NCBI GenBank assembly: GCA_024398665.1
Contig: JAKSIS010000003.1
Coordinates: 19,720 to 83,719, forward strand
Direction of reading: 5' to 3'
Length of the DNA stretch: 64,000 nt
Source of the DNA: Bacteroidaceae bacterium
Lineage (GTDB): Bacteria > Bacteroidota > Bacteroidia > Bacteroidales > Bacteroidaceae
The position numbers and the translations under genes were made by a program. Positions 28,296 through 35,367 of the stretch are shown here, in pieces; the first letter of the stretch is position 1; every line of letters begins with the position of its first letter. The notes under the pieces were generated by a model. That model ran no database searches. It was given only the letters and a program-made list of their open reading frames with translations, and was not told the origin of the DNA.

Positions 28296-28889
28296 ATGAA
28301 GAAGATTCTCAAATCCATCGCTGTAGTGGCACTCTGTGCCCTCACAGTATCATGCGGTGTGCTTGGCGGTGCCGGCAATGCCCAGAGCGGTACGGTTAAC
28401 GGACAGTCATCCGGTGCAGCCCTCAAGAGCCTGTATTCACAGTACAAGACTGACGGCAAGGTTGACCTGACTAACCTGAACAACATCATCAGCATGGCCC
28501 AGCTGGTCAACGGCATCCAGGGTCTGAAGGGCCTTGATGACAAGAGCGCTTTCTATACCGATTTCGCATCGGGACTGATTCTGGGTTCAAACAACCTGGT
28601 AACCCAGCAGACTTCAAAACCCGTGACCAACACTCTTGGTTCACTGGTTTCAGGCACTGACCTTTCAGCCATTGCAGCAGCCGGCCTTGCAGCAGTAGCC
28701 CAGAGCCAGCAGGCACAGCAGACCCAGCAGCAGGCACAGCAGCAGGCAGCACAGGTCCAGCAGCAGGCCCAGACCGCATCAGGCAATGTTGCCAACACCG
28801 TGGCAGCCATCTCCGAGACCACCCAGGGCGTGTCCAACACCCTGTCATCACTGGCTACCATTTTCAGCATGTTCGGCGGCGCCCAGTAA
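28296..28889 (+). CDS. Small lipoprotein with a Gln/Ala-rich segment
   Basis: 197 residues from ATG 28296 (MKKILKSIAV). Lipobox Cys at 20 (ALTVSC). Residues about 45-100 form a conserved-looking helical region (TNLNNIISMAQLVNGIQGLKGLDDKSAFYTDF with short breaks), similar to small Bacteroidales lipoproteins of unknown function (DUF4923-like, from memory). Residues about 135-165 are a Gln/Ala repeat tract, mostly CAG codons, followed by a Ser/Thr-rich helix. Last gene of the barrel-GH97 unit; a strong hairpin terminator stands 44 bases after its stop. No function is assigned. Confidence 0.6.
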   Translation: MKKILKSIAVVALCALTVSCGVLGGAGNAQSGTVNGQSSGAALKSLYSQYKTDGKVDLTNLNNIISMAQLVNGIQGLKGLDDKSAFYTDFASGLILGSNNLVTQQTSKPVTNTLGSLVSGTDLSAIAAAGLAAVAQSQQAQQTQQQAQQQAAQVQQQAQTASGNVANTVAAISETTQGVSNTLSSLATIFSMFGGAQ

Positions 28890-28932
28890 TGAACGAATTG
28901 GGAGGTATTTTTCCCTCATTCCATTAAAAATG

Positions 28933-28970
28933 TGTACCTTTGCGGACCAAACCGCAGAGGTACATTTTTT
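28933..28970 (+). terminator. Strong hairpin terminator overlapping the lysS promoter
   Basis: A 13-bp stem (28933-28945 with 28952-28964, one G-T pair) with a 6-base loop, followed directly by six T (28965-28970). The left arm contains the TACCTTTG -7 element of the next gene. It fits termination of the upstream lipoprotein transcript. Confidence 0.75.
28935..28942 (+). promoter_or_regulatory. lysS: -7 element (TACCTTTG) for lysS
   Basis: A perfect TAnnTTTG, 34 bases before ATG 28977, lying inside the left arm of a terminator hairpin. A transcript starting near 28949 would begin in the loop and would not form the hairpin. Confidence 0.65.
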
Positions 28971-28976
28971 ATCACT

Positions 28977-30488
28977 ATGGAATTAAACGATCAGGAACAG
29001 TTCAGAAGAGAGAGTTTGAAGGAGTTGCGCGCAATGGGAATTGACCCGTATCCCGCAGCCATGTATCCCACAAACGCCTATTCTGCTGAAATAAAGGAGA
29101 ATTTCAATGATGACGCCGAACCGCGTCAGGTATGCATTGCCGGCCGTATGATGGGCCGCCGCATTATGGGCAAGGCATCGTTCATAGAACTCATGGATTC
29201 TACGGGCCGCATACAGGTCTATGTTACACGAGACGACATCTGTCCTGAGGACGATGAGGAGAAAACCATGTACAACAAGGTATTCAAGAAGCTGCTTGAC
29301 ATAGGTGACTTTATAGGAATTGAGGGCTTTGTGTTCCGCACGCAGATGGGTGAAATCACCATTCACGCCAAGAAACTGACTCTCCTTTCAAAGTCACTGC
29401 GTCCGCTGCCCATAGTCAAGTACAAGGACGGTGTGGCTTATGACAGGTTCGATGACCCCGACCTGCGTTACCGCCAGCGTTACGTGGACCTGGTGGTCAA
29501 TGACGGCATAAAGGAGACTTTCCTTAAGCGCACCAAGGTCATAAAGACACTGCGTTCCGTTCTTGATGAGGCCGGCTACACTGAGGTTGAGACTCCCATA
29601 CTGCAGTCTATCCCCGGCGGTGCAAGTGCACGTCCGTTCATCACACACCACAATACACTTGACATTGACCTGTACTGCCGCATAGCCACGGAACTTTATC
29701 TGAAGCGCCTTATTGTGGGCGGCTTTGAGGGTGTCTATGAGATTGGCAAGAACTTCCGCAACGAGGGTATGGACCGCAACCACAATCCTGAATTCACCTG
29801 CATGGAGCTTTACGTTTCATACAAGGACTACAACTGGATGATGGACTTTACGGAAAAGCTTCTGGAAAAGATTGCCGTTGAAACCAACGGAACCACCAAA
29901 GTTAAGATAGGTGACAATGAGGTCGATTTCAAGGCTCCGTACCGCCGCCTTCCCATTCTTGAGGCCATTAAGGAAAAGACCGGGTATGACCTGGAGGGCA
30001 TGAGTGAGGATGAGATGCGTGAGGTTGCAAAGAAATGCGGCGTTGAGGTGACTCCCGCCATGGGCAAGGGCAAGCTGATTGACGAGATATTCGGCGAGAC
30101 ATGTGAAGGCACTTTCATCCAGCCCACATTCATTACGGACTATCCCGTTGAAATGTCTCCGCTTACCAAGATGCACCGTTCGAAGGCCGGTCTGACCGAA
30201 CGTTTCGAACTTATGGTGAACGGCAAGGAACTGGCCAACGCATACAGTGAGCTCAATGACCCCATTGACCAGTACGAACGTTTCCAGGACCAGCTGCGCC
30301 TTAGCCAGAAGGGCGATGACGAGGCCATGTTCATTGATCAGGACTTTGTGCGTGCACTGGAATACGGTATGCCTCCCACAAGCGGAATCGGTATAGGAAT
30401 TGACCGTCTTGTCATGCTCATGACCGGACAGACCACCATACAGGAAGTGCTGTTCTTCCCGCAGATGAAACCTGAAAGCAAAGACTGA
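28977..30488 (+). CDS. lysS: Lysyl-tRNA synthetase, class II
   Basis: Charges tRNA-Lys with lysine using ATP. 503 residues from ATG 28977 (MELNDQEQFR). An in-frame ATG at 28932 lies before the promoter and is rejected. An OB-fold anticodon-binding domain at about 55-150 (CIAGRMMGRRIMGKASFIELMD), then the class II core with motif 1 near RQRYVDLVV, motif 2 (KNFRNEGMDRNHNPEFT) and motif 3 (GIGIGIDRLVMLMTG) near the C-terminus. gpsA follows after 5 bases and pgi after that, an order I recall from other Bacteroidales. Confidence 0.97.
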   Translation: MELNDQEQFRRESLKELRAMGIDPYPAAMYPTNAYSAEIKENFNDDAEPRQVCIAGRMMGRRIMGKASFIELMDSTGRIQVYVTRDDICPEDDEEKTMYNKVFKKLLDIGDFIGIEGFVFRTQMGEITIHAKKLTLLSKSLRPLPIVKYKDGVAYDRFDDPDLRYRQRYVDLVVNDGIKETFLKRTKVIKTLRSVLDEAGYTEVETPILQSIPGGASARPFITHHNTLDIDLYCRIATELYLKRLIVGGFEGVYEIGKNFRNEGMDRNHNPEFTCMELYVSYKDYNWMMDFTEKLLEKIAVETNGTTKVKIGDNEVDFKAPYRRLPILEAIKEKTGYDLEGMSEDEMREVAKKCGVEVTPAMGKGKLIDEIFGETCEGTFIQPTFITDYPVEMSPLTKMHRSKAGLTERFELMVNGKELANAYSELNDPIDQYERFQDQLRLSQKGDDEAMFIDQDFVRALEYGMPPTSGIGIGIDRLVMLMTGQTTIQEVLFFPQMKPESKD

Positions 30489-30493
30489 CCCGT

Positions 30494-31495
30494 ATGGCGA
30501 TACCTCAAGGCAAACTTGCGATAATGGGTGGCGGCAGCTGGGCTACCGCCATAGCCAAGATCCTTCTTTCGACCGAGGATTCGATAAACTGGTACATACG
30601 CCGTGACGACCGCATTGCGGACTTCAAGCGTCTGGGCCACAATCCGGCTTACCTGTCAAGCGTACAGTTTGACATGAAGCAGATAAACTTTTCATCGGAC
30701 ATAAACCAGATAGTCAATGATTCCGAAGTGCTGGTATTCGTGACTCCGTCACCTTACTTCAAGTCACACATGAAGAAACTGAAGGTGAAGCTGCGCGACA
30801 AGTTCATAGTATCGGCAATCAAGGGTATTGTACCTGAAGACAACCTGCTCATGTCCGACTATTTCCACCGTTTCTACGGCGTTCCCACTGAAAACATTGC
30901 AGTGGTGGCGGGACCGTGCCATGCTGAGGAAGTGGCACTGGAGCGCCTCTCGTACCTGACTGTTGGATGCCCGGACATTGAAAATGCGCAGATGATTGCG
31001 CGCAAACTTACGAATTCATACGTCAAGACATCAGTCAGCACCGATGTGGCGGGCATTGAATTCAGTTCTGTGCTGAAGAATGTCTACGCCATTGCAGCCG
31101 GCATATGCCACGGCCTGAAATACGGAGACAATTTCCAGTCGGTGCTCATGTCGAACGCCATTCAGGAGATGAACAGTTTCCTGGCCACCGCACGTCCCAT
31201 GCCGTCCCGCGCTGTGAATGATTCGGTGTATCTGGGTGACCTGCTGGTGACAGGCTATTCGAATTTCAGCCGCAACCGCGTGTTCGGAACAATGATAGGC
31301 AAAGGCTATTCGGTCAAGGCCGCACAGATGGAGATGGAGATGATAGCCGAGGGTTACTACGGCACCCGCTGCATGAAGGAGATCAACGAGCACTACCGCG
31401 TGAACATGCCCATACTGGATGCCGTGTACAACATTCTTTATGAGCACATCTCACCTGTCATTGAAATAAAACTGCTTACTGACACATTCAAATAA
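30494..31495 (+). CDS. gpsA: NAD(P)-dependent glycerol-3-phosphate dehydrogenase
   Basis: Reduces dihydroxyacetone phosphate to sn-glycerol 3-phosphate for phospholipid synthesis. 333 residues. N-terminal nucleotide-binding motif GGGSWATAIAK at about 11-21; KGIVPEDN and the GPCHAEEV segment with the substrate-binding pattern; and the catalytic-lysine region EFSSVLKNVYAIAAGICHGLKYGDN. ATG 30494 lies 5 bases after lysS, and pgi starts 9 bases after its stop. Confidence 0.95.
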   Translation: MAIPQGKLAIMGGGSWATAIAKILLSTEDSINWYIRRDDRIADFKRLGHNPAYLSSVQFDMKQINFSSDINQIVNDSEVLVFVTPSPYFKSHMKKLKVKLRDKFIVSAIKGIVPEDNLLMSDYFHRFYGVPTENIAVVAGPCHAEEVALERLSYLTVGCPDIENAQMIARKLTNSYVKTSVSTDVAGIEFSSVLKNVYAIAAGICHGLKYGDNFQSVLMSNAIQEMNSFLATARPMPSRAVNDSVYLGDLLVTGYSNFSRNRVFGTMIGKGYSVKAAQMEMEMIAEGYYGTRCMKEINEHYRVNMPILDAVYNILYEHISPVIEIKLLTDTFK

Positions 31496-31504
31496 GGAAC
31501 CGTT

Positions 31505-32848
31505 ATGATCAAAGTCGACATTTCCCAGATTCTGGGTTTCGTTTCTGAAACTGAAGTGAAGGCTCTCGAGCCTGAAGTTAAAGTTGCCATTGAAAAGCTT
31601 GAAAAGGGTACCGGCGAGGGCAGCGACTACATAGGATGGATGAATCTGGCATCGGAAACAAGTCCTGAACTTGTGTCTGCAATCAAGGCCGCCGCAGCTG
31701 TACTGCGTGAGAACTGCGACACTGTGGTCGTTGCCGGAATAGGAGGCAGCTATCTTGGCGCAAAGGCCGTCATCGAGGCATTCAGCAACAGTTTCTCACA
31801 GCTTATTCAGGACAAGTCCAATCCCACAATGCTGTTTGCCGGCCATAACATTTCCGAAGACTATCTCTATGAACTTTCACAGTATCTGAAGGGCCGCCGT
31901 TTCGGCGTCATAAACATATCCAAGTCAGGTACCACGACTGAGACAGCCCTGGCATTCCGCCTGCTCAAGAAGCAGTGTGAGGACCAGCGCGGCAAGGATA
32001 TGGCCCGTAAGGTCATTGTGGCAATAACTGATACCAGTCGCGGTGCCGCACGTACATGCGCTGACAAGGAAGGCTATACAAGCTTCATAATACCTGACAA
32101 TGTGGGAGGCCGCTATTCGGTACTCACCCCGGTGGGCCTGCTGCCCGTTGCAGTTGCCGGATATGACATAGACGCACTTTTGAAGGGTGCTGCTGACATG
32201 GAGGCCATGACAAACGGCAATGTTCCGTTTGAAGAGAATATTTCAGCCGTGTATGCGGCAGCGCGCAACGCACTGTACCGCAGCGGAAAGAAGATTGAGA
32301 TACTGGTCAACTTCCAGCCCAAGCTTCACTATTTCTCAGAATGGTGGAAACAGCTGTACGGCGAATCGGAAGGCAAGGACAACAAGGGCATATACCCGTC
32401 ATCAGTAGACTTCTCGACTGACCTGCATTCCATGGGACAGTGGATACAGCAGGGCGAACGTACCATATTCGAGACTGTCATTTCAATAGACAGTGTGAAG
32501 CATTCGGTACTGGTACCTTCCGATGAAGAGAACCTGGACGGTCTGAACTTCCTGGCCGGCAGACATGTGGATGAAGTGAACAAGATGGCAGAACTGGGTA
32601 CACAGCTGGCTCATGTGGACGGCGGAGTGCCCAACATACGCATCACCGTTCCCGCCCTTGAGGAGTACTGGCTGGGACAGCTCATCTATTTCTTCGAGAA
32701 GGCATGCGGCATAAGCGGTTATCTGCTTCAGGTCAATCCGTTCAACCAGCCCGGTGTCGAGGCTTACAAGAAGAACATGTTCGCACTGCTGGACAAGCCC
32801 GGCTATGAGGCTGAATCAGCTGCACTCCAGGCCCGTATCAGAAAGTGA
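31505..32848 (+). CDS. pgi: Glucose-6-phosphate isomerase
   Basis: Interconverts glucose 6-phosphate and fructose 6-phosphate. 447 residues, the short bacterial form. The two SIS-type halves are evident: [11 protein letters not shown], then [30 protein letters not shown], and the C-terminal signature [25 protein letters not shown] (quoted in part) that carries the catalytic region. Its stop codon overlaps the GTG start of the following HAD gene by four bases (GTGA). Confidence 0.96.
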   Translation: MIKVDISQILGFVSETEVKALEPEVKVAIEKLEKGTGEGSDYIGWMNLASETSPELVSAIKAAAAVLRENCDTVVVAGIGGSYLGAKAVIEAFSNSFSQLIQDKSNPTMLFAGHNISEDYLYELSQYLKGRRFGVINISKSGTTTETALAFRLLKKQCEDQRGKDMARKVIVAITDTSRGAARTCADKEGYTSFIIPDNVGGRYSVLTPVGLLPVAVAGYDIDALLKGAADMEAMTNGNVPFEENISAVYAAARNALYRSGKKIEILVNFQPKLHYFSEWWKQLYGESEGKDNKGIYPSSVDFSTDLHSMGQWIQQGERTIFETVISIDSVKHSVLVPSDEENLDGLNFLAGRHVDEVNKMAELGTQLAHVDGGVPNIRITVPALEEYWLGQLIYFFEKACGISGYLLQVNPFNQPGVEAYKKNMFALLDKPGYEAESAALQARIRK

Positions 32849-33516
32849 AGGAGGGTTTCTCACTGACAGGGAAAGACGCCGTCCTTTTTGACATGGACGG
32901 CGTTCTGTATGATTCCATGCCCAACCATTCAAAGGCGTGGAGCATTGCAATGGACCATTTCGGCATGCACATGACACCCCATGACGTCTATATGAACGAA
33001 GGTGCCACAGGCCATGACACCGTGTCACGCATCAGCATGCGCGACCGCGGCTGTGAGGCGACTCAGGAACAGGTGGATGAAATATATTCATACAAGGCCG
33101 CGCTTTTCCGTTCAATGCCCGTTGCACCTGTAATGCCCGGCGCTCTTGATGTTATCCGCAAGGTGAGACTGTCAGGCCGTCAGGTCCTGATTGTGACCGG
33201 TTCCGGCCAGAAAAACCTGATAGAGCGTGTCCAGCGGGACTTCGAAGTTGCCCGTGACCATATGGTGACTTCATTTGATGTGAAACGCGGCAAGCCGTTC
33301 CCGGACCCTTATCTGCGCGGTCTTGAAATTGCCGGTGTCAGCGCTGACCGTGCCGTGGTGGTGGAGAATGCTCCGCTGGGCATACGCGCGGGGGTGGCTG
33401 CAGGCATTGACACTATTGCGGTGAACACAGGACCTCTTGACGACAGCGTGCTTGAGAGCGAGGGCTGTGTCATGCTTCTGCATTCCATGCAGGAACTCTC
33501 AGACTGGCTTGGGTAA
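32845..33516 (+). CDS. HAD-family phosphatase / phosphoglucomutase-like hydrolase
   Basis: 223 residues, GTG start overlapping the pgi stop. HAD motif I is DMDGV with nucleophile D16 and acid D18; a helical cap follows ([12 protein letters not shown]); motif II is VTGSG; the motif III lysine is in KRGKPFPDP; motif IV is [13 protein letters not shown]. Subfamily I with an alpha-helical cap, like beta-phosphoglucomutases and sugar-phosphate phosphatases. Coupling to pgi suggests a phosphorylated sugar substrate, but this is inference. Confidence 0.88.
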   Translation: MKEGFSLTGKDAVLFDMDGVLYDSMPNHSKAWSIAMDHFGMHMTPHDVYMNEGATGHDTVSRISMRDRGCEATQEQVDEIYSYKAALFRSMPVAPVMPGALDVIRKVRLSGRQVLIVTGSGQKNLIERVQRDFEVARDHMVTSFDVKRGKPFPDPYLRGLEIAGVSADRAVVVENAPLGIRAGVAAGIDTIAVNTGPLDDSVLESEGCVMLLHSMQELSDWLG

Positions 33517-33518
33517 TC

Positions 33519-33673
33519 AACTGAAGTTTCGCTGTGAAACTTCAGTTCCAGCCGCTCGCGGCTGGGTCCTCCCCTGAGGGGAGGATGTAGGTGGGGGTCA
33601 GAAAAGGATATTATTATTCAAGTTTCGCTTTGATGAGCCCTGAATGGCACTTATTCGGAACATGCGAAACTTG
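33519..33673. repeat. Cluster of four palindromes between two convergent genes
   Basis: Hairpin 1: AACTGAAGTTTC / GAAACTTCAGTT (33519-33547, 12-bp stem, 5-base loop). Hairpin 2: CCAGCCG / CGGCTGG (33548-33565, loop CTCG). Hairpin 3: TCCTCCCC / GGGGAGGA (33567-33585, loop TGA). Inverted repeat 4: CAAGTTTCGC (33619-33628) with GCGAAACTTG (33664-33673). The sequence AGTTTCGCTkTGA occurs twice (33525-33537, 33621-33633). It resembles a REP/MITE-like element rather than a simple terminator, although hairpin 1 could stop transcription of the HAD gene. Confidence 0.75.
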
Positions 33674-33678
33674 GATAA

Positions 33679-34749
33679 TCAGTATTTGCCGGCTGCAAGG
33701 CACTGGTCAAGCAGCACAAGTGCGGCAAGTGATTCGACTATCGGCACGGCCCGCGGCACCACGCATGCGTCATGGCGTCCGTGTGCTGAAAATGTCACTT
33801 CACGGCCGTCGGCTGTTACCGTTTCCTGATTGGCCGCAATTGTGGGCGTGGGCTTGAATGCCACGCGGAAGCGTATGTCCTGACCGTTGCTTATGCCGCC
33901 CTGAATGCCTCCGCTGTGGTTCGTGGCTGTAACGATGCGGCCGTTCTCCATGCGGAACGCGTCATTGTGTACGGATCCTCTCTGTGAGGCCGATGCGAAA
34001 CCGTCACCGTATTCGAATCCCTTTGCGGCATTGATGCCAAGCATGGCGGCGCCAAGTGCGGCGTGCAGCTTGTCGAATACCGGATTCCCTATGCCGGCCG
34101 GCAGACCGCGCACAATGCAGCTCACGCATCCGCCAATGGAATCGCCTTCGCTGCGCACACGGCTTACAAGCGCTTCCATGAGCGCTGACTTTTCCCTGTC
34201 GGGGCATCGGACCGGACTCTCATCCCTGAAAGCCGGATTGGCAGGCATTTCCGTGCTGGTGGAAATGTCACCTATCTGTGACGTGTATGCGAATATTTCA
34301 AGCTCCGGGTAGCGGGAGTGGAGTGCCAGTATGGCCAGTGCGCCTGCTGCGCATACCGGGGCTGTGACACGGGCCGATGCGCGTCCGCCCCCGCGCCAGT
34401 CACGTACGCCGTAACGCTGTTCCCAGGTATAGTCGGCGTGTGAGGGACGGTATATTCCGCCCAATTCGCGGTAGTCGTCAGGACGGGCATCGGAATTCCT
34501 TATGATGAACGCAATGGGGGCGCCTGTGGTGCGGCCGTCCAGAATGCCGGACAGGAATTCCACATTGTCGGATTCCGTGCGGGCGGTGACAAGAGTGTTC
34601 TGCCCGGGGCGGCGCCGCTGCATCTGCATTTCCACAAAAGCCGTGTCGACGGCTATGCCAGCAGGCATTCCGTCCAGCACACCGCCTATGGCCGGACCGT
34701 GCGATTCGCCGAATGTGGTCAGCGTGAGTATGCGTCCCAGAGTGTTCAT
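33679..34749 (-). CDS. aroC: Chorismate synthase
   Basis: Converts EPSP to chorismate with reduced FMN, the last step of the shikimate pathway. 356 residues. Signatures: FGESHGPAIGGVLDGMPAG at the N-terminus, the RRRPGQN flavin-binding segment at about 45-51, the central DWRGGGRASAR segment with GRASAR near 120, and the C-terminal GRHDACVVPRAVPIVESLAAL. ATG 34749 follows the SlyD-like gene by 6 bases; the two share the promoter at 35337. Confidence 0.97.
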   Translation of the reverse strand: MNTLGRILTLTTFGESHGPAIGGVLDGMPAGIAVDTAFVEMQMQRRRPGQNTLVTARTESDNVEFLSGILDGRTTGAPIAFIIRNSDARPDDYRELGGIYRPSHADYTWEQRYGVRDWRGGGRASARVTAPVCAAGALAILALHSRYPELEIFAYTSQIGDISTSTEMPANPAFRDESPVRCPDREKSALMEALVSRVRSEGDSIGGCVSCIVRGLPAGIGNPVFDKLHAALGAAMLGINAAKGFEYGDGFASASQRGSVHNDAFRMENGRIVTATNHSGGIQGGISNGQDIRFRVAFKPTPTIAANQETVTADGREVTFSAHGRHDACVVPRAVPIVESLAALVLLDQCLAAGKY

Positions 34750-34755
34750 GGAATC

Positions 34756-35310
34756 TTATTTGTCACAACTTCCGCAGTCGCCTTCGCAGCTGCAGTCTCC
34801 CTGGCCGCAGTGGCCGCCGCAGCCGTGGCACTTGGGGTGCAGGACTGATTCAACCTCTTCATCGGTTGCCGGGCGCGATTCAATGATCTTGCCCTTGAAT
34901 GTCAGGTCCTCACCGGCCAGAGGATGGTTCAGGTCCACTTTGACCTTGTCCTCACGTATATCGGTGACAACGGCGTTGAATGTGCGTTCGCCGTCACTCA
35001 GGGGAATGACCGCACCCACTTTGACATGCTGGTCATCGAACTTTCCGTCACGCAGGAATATACCCTTGTCAAGTTCGATCACGTTGTCCTGTTCATACGG
35101 TCCGTAGGCTTCGTCGCAAGGTATCTCGAATTCGAAGCTGTCACCGGCATTGAGCGCGGAGACGTTCTGTTCGAAAAGGTCCAGAGCGTAGCCGATTCCG
35201 GTTATGAACTGGAACGGTCTTTCCCTTGTGGCGCTTTCATACTTGTAGAGTTTGCCTTCCCCGTCCTTGAGCATAAGGTCATATGTGAGGCTGATGAATT
35301 TCTTTTCCAT
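34756..35310 (-). CDS. SlyD-like FKBP-type peptidyl-prolyl isomerase
   Basis: Folding helper that isomerises Xaa-Pro bonds, cytoplasmic (no signal peptide). 184 residues from ATG 35310 (MEKKFISLTY); the extra upstream codons to 35349 overlap the promoter and are rejected. FKBP half-domains surround an inserted IF-type flap: FITGIGYALDLFEQ, the FEIPCDEAYGPY loop, VIPLSDGERTFNAVVTDI, and the closing VKVDLNHPLAGEDLTFKG. The C-terminus is a Cys/His-rich tail (CHGCGGHCGQGDCSC and onward, about eight Cys), like the metal-binding tail of SlyD. Nickel or zinc binding is an inference. aroC lies downstream in the same unit. Confidence 0.88.
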   Translation of the reverse strand: MEKKFISLTYDLMLKDGEGKLYKYESATRERPFQFITGIGYALDLFEQNVSALNAGDSFEFEIPCDEAYGPYEQDNVIELDKGIFLRDGKFDDQHVKVGAVIPLSDGERTFNAVVTDIREDKVKVDLNHPLAGEDLTFKGKIIESRPATDEEVESVLHPKCHGCGGHCGQGDCSCEGDCGSCDK

Positions 35311-35336
35311 ATTGTAATATTGTTTCTTGCGGTTTG

Positions 35337-35344
35337 CAAAGGTA
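35337..35344 (-). promoter_or_regulatory. -7 element (TACCTTTG) for the slyD-like gene and aroC
   Basis: A perfect TAnnTTTG on the minus strand, 27 bases before ATG 35310 and 23 bases past the upstream gene's stop codon. Confidence 0.6.
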
Positions 35345-35367
35345 GTCATTTATGCCGGAACTTCCAG

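Noticed and set aside
28690-28780. CAG-rich repeat as a possible CRISPR or regulatory array
   Set aside because: It is inside a good reading frame and encodes a Gln/Ala tract; there are no spacer-like unique segments of equal length.
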